Assembly: GCA_014529385.2 (NCBI GenBank)
Contig: CM043962.1
Location: 38,781,098-38,845,097, forward strand
DNA: 64,000 nt
Origin: Adiantum capillus-veneris
Lineage: Eukaryota > Streptophyta > Polypodiopsida > Polypodiales > Pteridaceae
Reading direction: 5' to 3'
Under the pieces are notes generated by a model. It saw only the letters and a list, made by a program, of their open reading frames with translations, ran no database searches and was not told where the DNA came from. Of the stretch, positions 22,767 through 34,228 are shown in pieces. The first letter of the stretch is position 1; each line of letters begins with the position of its first letter. The translations under genes were made by a program, and so were the position numbers.

Positions 22767-24044
22767 CTCACCCTGTTTGTGCTCAGTGCAAATCCCTCTC
22801 TCTCTTCCAATCTCTCTTTTTCTCTCTTTTAAGCCCATTCGGAGACTCTATCTCTCTCTTTTGTGGGGACCCTCCCTCGGAGGGGGGGATTAATGACTTT
22901 AAGGCAAAAAGAAAAAAATTAGTTTCTCTCTCTTCTCAGTATGCTATAGAGAACGAGGGCTCGCTCGCCAGGCTTAGTGGGTAAGCCCTCTCTCCTTCTC
23001 TCTCTCGCACGGCTTGCAATAGAGACTACAGGCTCTCGCTCTCTTTCTTGCGTTGTTTGCAGCCCCCCAACCCTGTTCCGCTCCTCTCTCTTCTCTTCGA
23101 TTGACCTGCAGCCCACAAGGGTTGCTCTCTCTTCTTCCTCACTTCACTCGCTGCAGCAAACCTACAGGGACTTGTCCCCCTTCTCACTCGAGATTGGCCT
23201 GCAACCCATGAGGGCTCCTCTCCCTTTCTTCCTCGCTATGCAGGTTCGGACGCAACCCCGATTCTCTCTCTTTGATTTCACACAGAGAGACAATCTCTCT
23301 CTCTCTCTCTCTCTCTCCCTCTCCCCCCCCCCCCCCCCCCCCAAATCACTCTCGGCAGCAAGCCCACAAGGGCTCCCTCCTGATTTGCAACAAGACTGAG
23401 TTTTCTCTCTCTAGTTCAATTTACAGCAGGGCCTCGTATGCTATCTCTTTCCTTGTTCACAGCAGGACAAATCCCTCGTATGAACTCCCTATCTCTCTTT
23501 TTAAATTGAAACAGATAACCAAGGTCTCTCTCTCGGCTCAATGAAGAACACACACACACATGCAAACACATTGTATGCTCTAAATGAAATGCTCACAACT
23601 TGCTTCACTAGCAGCCGGCAAAGCACGAATGGAACCCCATCTCCCTCTTCTCTCTCACGAGCAGACACGAGCCACCAAAGGCATCCCTTCATTTTATTTT
23701 ATTTTGTTATCAAGCCTACTCTAAAAACTCCAACCTTATAACTTTGTAAATGGAATGAGCACTTGAAATCAAATTGTAAACTACAAGAATCAATTTGGTA
23801 TTTCATGTTGATCCGTGTCATTTGTAATCTTTCTGTAAAATTTGAGTTTCTTGAGGACTGTAGAAATGACCAACCTTCCTCGACCAGGATTAAGCATGGC
23901 ATCTCAAATAATCACAATGTTGACAATGATAATGTTGATGCAAACAAATGCAACATAGTGGCGGTGACAAAAATGTGTATGCATGCCATGGTGCAATGAT
24001 GCGGGGATATAAAGATAGCATTCGCTCTCAAGAAAAATGCAACA
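21934..24044 (-). repeat. element B 3' LTR
   Basis: It aligns over its length with 32,048-34,228. It carries a (CT)n(CA)n tract near 22,711-22,767 that the sister LTR lacks, and a (CT)n followed by C20 at about 23,291-23,342. Numerous short open frames here are low-complexity artefacts. Confidence 0.85.
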
Positions 24045-24130
24045 GTGCCGTCCTGCGGGGAAAATTAGCCTGCTAGTGTGAACCCAGAATTTTTGGTTAG
24101 ATTGGCGCCTTATCCATTGGGCTACAGAAT
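24045..24130 (-). other. tRNA-like sequence next to element B 3' LTR
   Basis: On the minus strand from 24,130 the sequence reads GATTCTGTAGCCCAATGG, then ATAAGGCGCCAATCT. This is very like the acceptor, D arm and start of the anticodon arm of a plant tRNA-Arg, with a good A box (TAGCCCAATGG). A weak B box (GGTTCACAC) follows. The anticodon and T arms do not fold, so it is not a working tRNA gene. It may be a SINE head or a captured tRNA. Confidence 0.4.
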
Positions 24131-24805
24131 CATAAGCAAATGGCACGGGTCAATAGTGAGAAAAGTGATATAAAAAAGGTGCATAAGTCTACGAGTCATG
24201 GATAAGATGAGGGAATCAAATGTGGTAGGGTGGGTGCTTTGCAAACTCCTAAGATGACTATTTAAACCCTCTAATCCCAAGCATTTAAAATTTTGAAACA
24301 TATCCCAAGGGTCATCATGGATGGATGAGGCTGTCACCAAGGAAGTATCAAAATTTTGGGTGAAAGATCTAGATAGGGCCATCAACGCGAGGGAATCAAC
24401 AACACGGTTCTCTTGACGAGGCAAAAAGGTAAGGGTGGAAGAGGTAAAAGGGGTGAAGAGGTCACAGGCTAAAAGGCTATAGTAGTGCTTCAAAGGGTGA
24501 AGGGTGCGGGCATGGACATGAAATTGGTGTACCACAAGCTGTGAGTCTCCATAAATATGAACATCTGCTGCTCCCAAAAGAAGTAGTGCTCTCAAACCAA
24601 TTAAAAGTGCTTGATACTTTGCAATATTATTACTCAAATGATTGCCCAAAAGAACCCCCAAGAAAATAGCATCCCCCTCGGGTGGGTATATGACGATACC
24701 ACAACTTCCAACCTTCTCTTCACCGCGGCAAGCTCCATCAAAGTAGAGAGACCAAAGAGAAGACTCGTCACCATCATCTGCAACAAGGAACAAGATCACA
24801 GCCAA
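24122..24805 (-). pseudogene. second (archaeal-type) RNase H of element B
   Basis: About 227 codons. WSLYFDGACRGEEKVGSCGI carries the first Asp, YGDSQLVVHQ the third acidic residue, and RQENRVVDSLALMA the last. The Glu position reads NNIAKYQALL instead of NN.AEYEAL, so a catalytic Glu is Lys. This RNase H class is known from Tat-lineage plant retroelements. There it usually lies between the native RNase H and integrase. Here it follows the integrase C-terminus and is the last domain before the 3' LTR. It would degrade RNA in RNA:DNA hybrids. Confidence 0.8.
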
Positions 24806-25899
24806 TAAGGTTTAATTTTATCAAAATTGGTTTTGGTGGAAAACCATGTCCCATCCATTTCTGCAAGTTGGGCTTTGTTCCTAGGAAAGACCTTCACAAT
24901 ACGATAAGGACTGGACCACACATGGCTCAACTTCCCGGGTAATAACTCATGGCGTGCATCATATAAGAGAACTAATTGCCCATCCTCAAAGTTGTAGGTT
25001 TTAGCCTTCTTTGCTCTTTGTTTTGTTTGACGCTTCTTTGCTACGTCTTGGTGTAAATAGGCCCTCAACCCCACTCATCTAGGTGCTCTAATGTCCCCAA
25101 CCTCTCTTTCAAACTCTCTTCCAAAGGCAAGGAAGGTGCATACATAAACCGCAAAGTGGCAAGCTCGTGCTCAATTGGTAGCACACACTCTTGACCATAG
25201 ACCAAAGAGAAAGGAGTGAAACATGTGGCCTCCTTAAAAGTACTGTTGTATGCCCACATAGCCGCTGGTAGTTTCTCATCCCAATCCCGCTTGTTCATAT
25301 CCACTTTTTTCCTCAACATAGTGACTATTGTCTAATTAGTGCTCTCAACTTGCCCATTGGTAGAAGGCTTGTAAGGGGTGGTTTTATCATGTCTAATGTT
25401 AAAATAAGAAGTGAGATCCTCAAGAACATCATATAAAAAGTGTGTCCCCCTATTGGATACAAGTTCTACTGGTGCCCTCAAATGACAAATAACATGCTCA
25501 ATCAAGAATGAAGCAGTAGTGCGTGCATCATCACTCCTCACCGCTCTAGCCTCAGACCACTTTGTCAAGTAATCAGTTGCAACAATGATGTAGGATTTCC
25601 CATGCTTAGATGTAAGAGTGATAGGCCCAACATAGTCAATTCCCTACTTCTCAAAGGGTAATGTGTCCATAATAGGATTGTTAGGGCGCAAATGATTCTC
25701 AAGGCGGGTGGCTCTCTGGCAAACATCGCACCTCTTACACCACTCAAAGGAGTCCTTAAACACACTAGGCCACCAGTACCCAGCTCTCAAAATCTTCAAT
25801 GCAGTCAACTTCCCTGCAAAATGCCCCCCACATGCACTATCATGACATTCTTTGAGAATATGAGGGATCTCTTCCTGTGCAACACAACGACGATAAATG
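24796..25899 (-). pseudogene. integrase of element B
   Basis: Leftwards: zinc-binding HHCC region at about 25,870-25,720 (ECHDSACGGHFAGK, EWCKRCDVCQRA), then the core. The core's first Asp is kept in GIDYVGPI, but the Trp before it is a stop. The second Asp is lost (VSNRGTHF for SDRGTHF), and the Glu is kept in YKPSTNGQVESTN. The C-terminal region (AAMWAYNSTFKEATCFTPFS, LVYGQECVLP) ends in KIKPYWL at 24,796. The enzyme would insert the cDNA. The stop, the Asp loss and frameshifts inactivate it. Confidence 0.85.
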
Positions 25900-26690
25900 C
25901 CCTCAAACAGCTTTTGATATAAAGACCCATCAATAATGGAAATTTTTTGTGCATGGGTAACAAATCTTTTCTTAGCAGCCTTACTCATGTCTGGGGGAAA
26001 TTCTAAGGTAGACAAATAATGAGAAATTTGGTCATAGCACTCCTGAGAAAGCTCAATGCGAAACAAATTAGGTTTAGGCACGAGAGGCTCATCAACACAC
26101 GGAGACACATCGGACAAACAATCCACCACCTTTTGCAATGCAAGAGGTTTGGATTTAAGTACATAATCAAAGGTTTGCAACTCAAAAAGCCATCGCATGA
26201 TACGTTCAGGGGGCTCCAACTTATTCATCATAAGTCGTAATGATTCCTTTGTCACATATATAATGGAGTGCTGCATAGATAAATATGTGCGAAACTTTCT
26301 AGCACTCTCAACAATAGCTAAACAAGCTCGTTCTACCCAAGTGTAGAGTGTATCTACGTCTTTAAGATTGCGACTATAATATGCAACGGGATGCATTTTT
26401 TTATCATAAAGTTGGGCAATGCAACTATATAAAACTGAATGTGAGCAAGCGGAAAATAAATGAAAAGGTTTGGAAGCATCTGGTGGCCTAAGAATAGGGG
26501 GCCTTAGTAAATGCACTTTTAAGGGAAGAAAAAGAGGTCTCTTGAGGTGTCCCCCAATAAATTTTTGCTCAACCCTCAAAAGGGTATTAAGTGGTAAAAT
26601 AAGATGAGCCATATCTTTAATATAGCGGCTATAATGCTTAGCAGCCCCAAGAAAACCCCTAACCGGGGTGTGAATAACACCAAACTCACA
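25900..26690 (-). pseudogene. RT connection and native RNase H, element B
   Basis: Leftwards: FLGAAKHYSRYI, then PDASKPFHLFSACSHSVLYS, HPVAYYSRNLKDVD, RACLAIVESARKFRTYL, ERIMRWLFELQTFDYVLK. This is the degenerate RNase H typical of Tat-like elements, in which active-site acids are poorly kept. The retention of a second RNase H downstream is usually explained by this loss. One continuous frame covers RNase H and the integrase zinc region. Confidence 0.75.
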
Positions 26691-27107
26691 TTGACTTGCT
26701 AAAACGGGGAGTTCATGTTTGCCCGTCGATATATTTTATCTCCTCGGCGGGCCTCCTTAGTAGTCCTTCAATGGGCTCGACATTGTCTCCAAGTTTTCAA
26801 AGAGGCACCAAGTTTGGAACAATGGCCTATCCTCTTAGACACCCCCTTTTGGCAAACTCTCTAGAGTCCTCACTCTAGCTAAAACTTGAGGTTTATTCTT
26901 GATCTTTATCATGTAAGGTTTTTTGCGCCTTTTTTTCTTATAAGAACATCCACGGATAGTTGCCTCCCCTGGGTGTCTATCTGCTTAGAAGTAGGTTTAA
27001 ATAGGAAGCATTCTCACGGAGGTTTTAGGTGGTGCAAGTGCTTGGGGCTCATTTCTATTGTTGAAAGGGAGCGCTCCTCTCATCATTAAACAAGTGTACT
27101 TGTATTT
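26691..27107. other. about 410-bp non-coding insertion in element B RT
   Basis: RT sequence on the right stops after CVFGVSYGL and on the left resumes near QCEFGVIHTPVRGF. The bases between match neither RT nor any repeat seen in this window. I could not define terminal repeats or a target duplication. Confidence 0.5.
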
Positions 27108-28014
27108 TATGACTAGGCCATAGGAAACTCCAAACACACACTTGCAAGCATTCAAGGCAATGGGCTTCTCTCGACACTTTTGAAACACATAGTGGAGGGC
27201 TTTAAGAAAATTTTCTCGAGTGGTCCCCACGCCTATGTCGTCCATAAATATTTTGAGAAAGTCTATAAGGTCATCACGAAAACTCTCATGCTTATATTTT
27301 TTATAAGATGCCCCAGCATTCTAAGAACCCATCCATAAATCCATAAATCTCCCTCCTAGCTAAAGCATCTAAAATCTGATCAATAAAAGGCAAAGGGTAG
27401 TATTCTTTGATGGTAGCCTTATTAAGCTGTTTATAATCAACACATATACGAAGCTGTTTGTTTTTCTTAGGTACAACAACAATAGGGGAAACCCACTCAG
27501 TGTTATCCACGTGAAAGATTAACCCAACCTCTAAAAGTTTTTTGATCTCCATATAAACCCCCTCTCTATAATGCTTCGGCAACCGACGTTGACGTTGATG
27601 CACATGAACAACACCAGGCTTAAGTGGGATGTGATGCATAACTAATTCGGGTGGGAAACCTTTCAACTCCGTGTAATCCCATGCAAAAATGTCATGGTAC
27701 TCTCGACATAAAAAAATAACTTCCTCCCTTAATTGTGACTCTAAAGAAGTTCCCAAAAGCACAACTTTGTCCTCCCCTTTTATAGGAACCCTCATAGTGT
27801 CTTCCTCTCTAGCCAGAGGTGGAGTCTCCACGTTTACATCAAGGGTAATCACAATAGCATCAGGGTAAATATAATAAGAACTAGGTGTACAAGAAGAAGC
27901 AGAACTACAGTCATCATTAGCATCACTCTCAATTTTTGAAGTAATCCCAGGACTCGTAATAGAAGAAGGGTAAGCTGGCAGAACTATCCGTGAAGATCCC
28001 CTACCCAACAACAA
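27108..28014 (-). pseudogene. reverse transcriptase of element B
   Basis: Leftwards: a conserved linker (DIFAWDYTELKGFPPELVMH, HIPLKPG), then EWVSPIVVVPKKNKQLRICV, DYKQLNKATIKEYYPLPFID, and after frameshifts the catalytic FMDDIGVG and CREKPIALNACKCVFGVS. The domain order and the PLPFID motif fit the Tat/Athila branch of Ty3. Stops between fingers and palm make it inactive. Confidence 0.85.
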
Positions 28015-28180
28015 CTGTCATCTAGAGATATCAATAACGCAATCGGTCCCCATATCCAAGGTCTCCCCAAAAGAAGCTGGTACTGCCCAGGTCCCGGACT
28101 AAGCCGCAAAACATAACAATCAATCTCCACAGTTTGGCTTGCTACAGTAATGGGAAAACCTTGGATGAAACCCTCAGCAC

Positions 28181-28615
28181 TCACAGAACGGTGATCGCCC
28201 ATGCGTAACCCAGTAAAATAGTAACCCCATTAAAAGATAACCCAATCTTGGAAAAGGTTGTGTGACTCAAAACATTGACGCCCGACCCACCATCAACTAT
28301 AGTATGTGGGATCACAAGTTGGTGGATCATGCACTCCACTCGGGGACACTCTCGCTCAGCAAGAAGGGAATCCACCTTCTGAACAACAGGAAGAATAGGA
28401 CTCACCCTCTTTGAAGAACCCAAATCTCTGCAGTACCTTCTGAAAAGGGCATGGCTAGAACGAGAAGTGAGAAGGTATTGTGGTAGGGACACGGTAAACT
28501 CCACTTGATTAAGAGCAGCAACAAGGTCAAAAGAAGGTATAGGAGGGAATAACTTGCTTGGGGTAGGGTGAATACGAACATGACGAGGTTGGGGCAAAGG
28601 GTCGAGAATGGGCAC
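28181..28615 (-). pseudogene. aspartic protease of element B
   Basis: The active site reads HTIVDGGSGVNVLSHTTFSK, that is D-G-G-S in place of D-[ST]-G-[ST], a variant common in plant Tat and Athila elements. The C-terminal protease block continues in the next frame (28,202-27,984, QYQLLLGRPWIW). It would process Gag-Pol. Confidence 0.7.
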
Positions 28616-28693
28616 ATCAACATGGGTGGGTGGGTGGGTATCAACATCAAGTGTAAGGTCTCTCTCCTCCTCAATGATTTTCTATTTTCCCTT

Positions 28694-29989
28694 TCATGTA
28701 ATGGCATGCACATGCAATGCAATAGAATCAATCATATTAACTGATGGATTATTGGTTGTTGTGGGTGCCAAACTATAAGAATCCATGGTTGGAGAACTAG
28801 GAGACCCTCTTTGTAAAAGTGTCCAACTAGGGCCTGTAGGTCTCTCATTCTTGCTACGATGGTTCATGGGGCATGGCAGCAGTGGTATTGTAGAATTGTT
28901 ATTCATCATGTGGTGCATCTTAATATAGCAATTTTCTTCAGTATGCCCCTTTCCCAAACATCTCTCATGAGTGCAGATGACTGTGAGACAGTCTTTGGAA
29001 AGATGGCCGGGTACGCCACAAGCAGAACACACAATCTTAGTGGGATTAGGCTCAAGGCAGCGAGCGGAAAACAAATTTTGTTGGCACTTCAAAAGTTCAC
29101 ATCTAGAGTCACAGCTTTCATGTTTTCATTTAACTGGTTCATGTAATTATTCATCATGTCTTTTAAGTCCCCAATACTAGATGAAATGCTCTCATAACCA
29201 TACCCACCCTTGTGATGCATGGAAGGTGCAGTGGTAGAAGTAGATTGAGGATAAGTCACAAAAGGTTGGGGAGCGTGAGAAATTGGTTCTGGGAGACGTG
29301 GAGAGGTGGATGAAGAGGAAGTGTCTATAACAGGTGTGGGTGCTGGGAGTAAAAGAGTAAAGGGTGTAGCTTGAAGTTGGAGTGGGGTAACATAAGATGG
29401 GGTTGGTAAAGATAAACTCGGAGTGGACATGGGTAAAGAGTGTGGTGCTAGCCATGGGTAATACGATGGAGATGGTATCGCAACTAGTTATGGTTCATAA
29501 GCACACCTGCAGGAACTCTCCACATTAATAGCCGATGTGATAGTAGTATCTAAATCTTGTGGAGACTAAGCCCTCACTAAAATTTGAATATTAGGATGCA
29601 ACCCCCTAAGAAATGATTCCATGATGGTAAGAGGATCAATGTTAAAAGTGGGAGTATAATGGTCGATAAAATTCCTGAACCTGGTGGCGGCTTGCTCAAT
29701 GCTTTCATGCGGATAATTTTTCTTAAAGGAGTGTAACTGCTCAAAAAATGAGAAAAATTTTGGAGGTTTGTGAAAAGCAGCTACAAATTTTTGCTCAAAT
29801 TCGGTAAAACTAGGAATAGAATTTACCTGCTGCTTGGAAAACCGATTCGAAGCTTCCTCTTTTAGTGTGGCGTTAAAATAAGTCATTACATGTCTCTCCT
29901 TGACAATATGCGACGTCAAACAAGCAGTTTGAAATTGTTTACGTGGGCAGCAGGATCTTCCAAGGGCGGCCCATGAAATGTCGGGAGTG
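28694..29989 (-). pseudogene. Gag of element B, C-terminal part
   Basis: From 29,989 leftwards: a retrotransposon capsid (MTYFNATLKEEASNRF, EFEQKFVAAFHKPPKF, ESIEQAATRFRNFIDHY, ESFLRGLHPN), then a Pro/Thr/Ser-rich linker at about 29,430-29,130. Two zinc knuckles follow near 29,050-28,930: CSACGVPGHLSKDC (canonical) and CTHERCLGKGHTEENC (CX4C spacing). It would package RNA. The N-terminal part was displaced to 31,715-31,980 by a solo LTR. Confidence 0.8.
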
Positions 29990-29994
29990 GGATG

Positions 29995-31708
29995 TGTCAT
30001 AAAATCTAATATCTAACTAACCCAAATGATTTTCTCATATTAAATTGATCACTTAATGTGGGAGAATAAACGGGAACAAGTGTTAAGATATAGGTATGTG
30101 CTTATAGATCTATCTCAACACGGGGCCAATGGTAAAGGGGCCCAAAAGGGAGATGGTCTATCAAATAGCAAGGCTAACCAATGGAGCATAAGACCTTAGG
30201 GTTAGCTTCATTGAAGACCTCCAATAAATGTGTGTAAAAGTCCTTTGACTTAAGTAAGCTAGGGCTGACCAATGGAGCATAAGACCTTAGGGTTAGCTTC
30301 ATTGAAGACCTCCAATAAATGTGTGTAAAAGTCCTTTGACTTAAGTAAGCTAGGGCTGAGCTTGAGGTGGGAACCCGGCCCAAGCTCGAGGTGCTTGTCA
30401 TGCTTGAGGTGCTTGTCATGCTTGAGGTGTTTTTCATGCTTGAGGTGCTTGATTAAGATGCTTGAGGTGCTTGACTGGCTCCATGTTTGAGGTGCTTGAC
30501 TTGCTGCATGATTAAAGTACTTGAGGTGCCTTGAGAAGCTTGCCTGAGATGCTTGTGGGAACACCCCCTAGTTCAAGTGCTTTGTCATGCTTGATGAGTA
30601 AGGTGCTTGATCACCTAAAGTCAAAATCATTCCTACAAGAGGGGGGGCGAGCCCTTTTCCTAGGAGCTAGAGAGAGAACACCCACTCACACACACAAGGG
30701 AAGCCCCAACTTGAAGAGGCAGCAAGGACACATGTCAGGCCCCTACCCATGTTACCTTCATGTGTTGCTTGAAGCCTATTGGCTAAGCTTCAAAGGGGTC
30801 CAATGATAAATTACTTGAATTATCTAATTGATTTTTCATTTATCAAGTCCTCTCTCTCAAAGGGGAAAGGGGGACACTTGTCCCAAGGCTACCCATGTTG
30901 CTTGTAATGGCTCTTGCTTGTGATTGGCTAGGCCTGGAAGGGTCCAATGAGCTTCAGGCATGAGCTACAAGGGGGGGTCGACCCAAGCAAGCTAGGGGGG
31001 TGCCTAGGGGGTATACTCACCCACACACACTCACAATCACTCTCATTGTGTGCTATGCAAAGTGCAAGAGCTCCCTCTCCAAGCAAGTAGAGGTTGAGAG
31101 CCTACACCAACACTCTTGGCTATGGAGTGCAAATCCAACCAAGAGCCATGCTTCAATGCTTAAGCTTGCCATCTCCTTCTTCTTCATTACTATGCTATTA
31201 TGTATGCTAGCAACAAGAGTATGATAAGTGAGGAACTAATTCTTTCTCCTACGAAATGTTTCTTCTTCCTCTTCCCTACCCTCATTCCCTGCTAGCTCTC
31301 TCCACCTTCGAAGGTGTTTGAGGTCTTGGGACTGAGGCTTGGGATAGTTAAAGCTTTCTTCAAGTTTATGTTATGTTTGTGGTGCATGAAGCCTTCCATC
31401 TTCATGGCATCACCTAGGTCACAAGGAACACAAAGACTGTATTGTAACAAGTCTCTCTTTATTGGAGAAATCATAATACAAATGCCTATTGGAGGGGGGA
31501 CCGGCTCCACATAAATCCGGTCCTCAATTGTTGTCATGTTCTCTAAACTTTCTCTCTTGCAAAAGTATTGTCTATGCCAAGTTAACTAATTGCTATGATT
31601 ATGTTGCTATCTTCAATTATGTCTACCGCTATGCTCACAAAATCATTTCTTGAAAGTACTCTCATTAAATTCCGCTATTCTCAAATTGAATAGGCAAATT
31701 CCATTACA
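29995..31708 (+). repeat. solo LTR related to element A, inserted in element B gag
   Basis: Starts TGTCATAA and ends CCATTACA. Its reverse complement resembles the whole element A LTR: compare CTACACCAACACTCTTGGCT here with its reverse complement at 21.8 kb. GGATG at 29,990-29,994 recurs at 31,710-31,714, a 5-bp target duplication (one extra G at the right end leaves the end ambiguous by one base). It is in opposite orientation to A. No internal region is left, so it arose by LTR-LTR recombination. Confidence 0.75.
30173..30560. repeat. 91-bp tandem duplication and an 18-bp minisatellite
   Basis: A 91-bp unit starting GCTAACCAATGGAGC is repeated almost unchanged at 30,264-30,354. From about 30,361 an 18-base unit CTTGAGGTGCTTGTCATG is repeated, becoming looser towards 30,560. 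Both lie inside the solo LTR and are absent from the element A LTRs. Confidence 0.85.
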
Positions 31709-31714
31709 GGGATG

Positions 31715-32047
31715 AGTGGTGCATCAGGGAGAGCGAGATTAGCTGGTAACACTAGGGGTGACTGGATTGCAAAGGGTTGGGCCATGATGGAAATATGGAC
31801 AGAAAGTGAGGTACCTGATAGACCTTTCCCTGGTGGAGTTGATACTTTTGGAATCTGTTGTTGTGAAGGAGTTGCAGGGCTAGAATGCCCTTGTAATGCT
31901 TTTCCTTTTCCCTTCTATGATATCTCTTAGCTCGCTCACTCTCCCTAAGATGTTCTTGCCACTCTTTATCACTGTGCATACGTCCCCTTCCAAGTAGGTT
32001 CGTGTCGCGGAACCTCGACTAAGTCAAGGTCCAACCGGGTGTGCCAC
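31715..32047 (-). pseudogene. Gag N-terminus, leader and primer site of element B
   Basis: The minus strand carries a charged segment (ESERAKRYHRREKEKHYKG) that would precede the capsid at 29,989 once the solo LTR is removed. Next to the 5' LTR it reads GTGGCACACCCGGTTGGACC, in the position of a primer-binding site. I could not match it to a particular tRNA. Confidence 0.5.
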
Positions 32048-33480
32048 TGTCTGGTAAATATCTAGATGAGCTGCAAGGCAAAGAGGAAAAAGACCCAAAG
32101 AAGCCCCCAGATACCCAACAAAGATATATGATAAGTGCAATATGAACCCCCCCCAAAACCCAATGAGAAATATGGAGGGAACTTAGAGATAAAATAATGT
32201 GCTAGATGTCCGCTGCCATGGAGCACTCGAGTGGTTGGAGTATAGACACACTTGCAAATAACAAACACGACACAGGCACAAATATGGTGATGATTTGTAA
32301 CAAAATGTTATAGTCAATGCTTACAAACCGGCACAATGAGAATATACACAAATTGTGTTTATATTATGATGTCTGAGCATAAATCACTTTTACAAGTACT
32401 TGCTTTGTTTTTATATCAAAATGGAGCGAGAGAGAGAAAAACTTAGCTTTGAAATCACTGCGTCAAAAGTCGAAACTCGATGGCGAGGCTCAAAGCGATT
32501 CTCACGACCCTCAAGGATTAAATTTTACAAAGGTTCACTATTTTTGTTAAATTAAATTTTTTAATGGAAGTTTGCTACGAGTGGCTATATGAAAACGATA
32601 GTGCGTGAAGTGTGCAAAATAGCTAGAGGCACGTAGTCTTCACTTTAATGGCGATCGTTGTGCCATCTCTTGTGCAATTTGACGGTAGTCCAAGCTTCGA
32701 TGGCCGTCTTTGTAATAATGCTTGAAATCTGTGAGTGAATAAAAAACTAATGGAAGAGCACCTCTCACCGTTTGATGGTGAGCTACTCTCTCCCCTTTAA
32801 TTTGGATGCAACTTCGCTCTCTCTCACTCATGATTTGGCACTTTAACACTCTCTCTCAACTTCTCTCTCTTCCTCTTGGGCGCAACACTGAGAGAACTTC
32901 TCCCTCTCTTCTCACCTCGCTCGTTTGTGCTCAGTGCAAAGCCCTCTCTCTCTTCCAATTGCAAAGCCCTCTCTCTCTTCCAATATCTCTTTTTCTCTCT
33001 TTTAAGCCCGTTCGGAGACTCTATCTCTCTCTTTTGTGGGGACCCTCCCTTGGAGGGGGGATTAATGACTTTAAGGCAAAAAGAAACAAATTAATTTCTC
33101 TCTCTCTTTGTATGCTACAGAGAACGAGGGATCCTCGACAGGCTTAGTGGGTAAGCCCTCTCTCTCCCTCTCTCTCTCTCTCTCTCTCGTGGCTTGCAAT
33201 AGAGCCTACAAGCTCTTGCTCTCCCTCTCGCGATGTTTGCAGTCCCCCAACCCTGTTTGGCTCCTCTCTCTTCTCTTCGATTGGCCTGCAGCCCACTAGG
33301 GCTCCTCTCTCTTCCTCCTCACTTGCGGCAGCAAACCCACAGGGACTCGTCCCCCTTCTCACTCGAGATTGGCCTGCAACCCACGAGGGCTCCTCTCCCT
33401 TTCTTCCTCGCTATGCAGGTTCGGATGCAACCCCGATTCTCTCTCCTTCATTTCACACAGAGAGACAATCTCTCTCTCTC

Positions 33481-33516
<36 letters not shown>

Positions 33517-33716
33517 CTCGATAACAAGCCCACAAGGGCTCCCTCCTGATTTGCAGCAAGGCTGAGTCTTCTCTCTCTGGTTCAATTTACAGCAGTGCCT
33601 CGTATGCTATCTCTTTCCTTGGTCATAGCAGGGCAAAGCCCTCGTATGAACTCCCTATCTCTCTTTTTGAATTGTAGCAGATAACCAAGGTCTCTCTCTC
33701 GGCTCAATGAAGAACG

Positions 33717-33752
<36 letters not shown>

Positions 33753-34228
33753 GTGTATGCTCTGAATTGGAAATGCTCACAACTTGCTTCACTACCAGCT
33801 GGCAAAGCACAAATGGAACCCCATCTCCCTCTTCTCTCTCATGAGTAGACACAAGCCCCAAAGGCATCCCTTTTTATTTTGTTATCATGCATGCTCTAAA
33901 ACCTCCACCCTTATAACTTTGTAAATGGAATGAGCACTTGAAATCAAAATGCAAACTACAAGAATCATTTTGGTATTTCATGTTGATCCGTGTCGGGACC
34001 ATCATTTGCGATCCTTCTGTAAAATTTGACTTTCTCGAGCACTGCAAAAATGACCAACCTTCCTCGACCAAGATTAAGCACGGCATCTCAAACAATCACA
34101 ATATTGACAGTGATAATGGTGATGCAAACAAATGCAACACAATGGCGGTGACAAAATGCATATGCATGCCGTGGTGCAATGATCCGGGGATATAAAGATA
34201 GAATTCACTCTCCAAAAAAAATGCAACA
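32048..34228 (-). repeat. element B 5' LTR
   Basis: It pairs with 21,934-24,044. Differences include a segment at 32,190-32,245 not found in the sister copy, several indels, and a (CA)n tract at 33,719-33,746 that is shorter in the sister. (CT)n followed by C22 lies at about 33,470-33,509. Confidence 0.85.

Larger units (their letters stand above)
21934..34228 (-). mobile_element. Ty3/gypsy element B (Tat-like), 12.3 kb
   Basis: The element has two LTRs of about 2.1 kb, both beginning TGTCTGGTAAATATC and ending ATGCAACA. Between them on the minus strand are gag, protease, RT, RNase H, integrase and a second, archaeal-type RNase H. It lies inside the 5' LTR of element A. The flanking pentamers TCTTC (left) and GCTTC (right) differ by one base and fit an aged 5-bp duplication. 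The LTRs differ by several indels, and gag is split by a solo LTR. It is inactive. Confidence 0.85.

Noticed and set aside
24050-24130. A functional tRNA-Arg gene
   Set aside because: Only the 5' half fits. The anticodon and T stems do not pair and the 3' acceptor strand matches poorly.
30361-30560. CRISPR-like regular repeats
   Set aside because: The 18-base units are contiguous without spacers and the genome is eukaryotic. It is a minisatellite.
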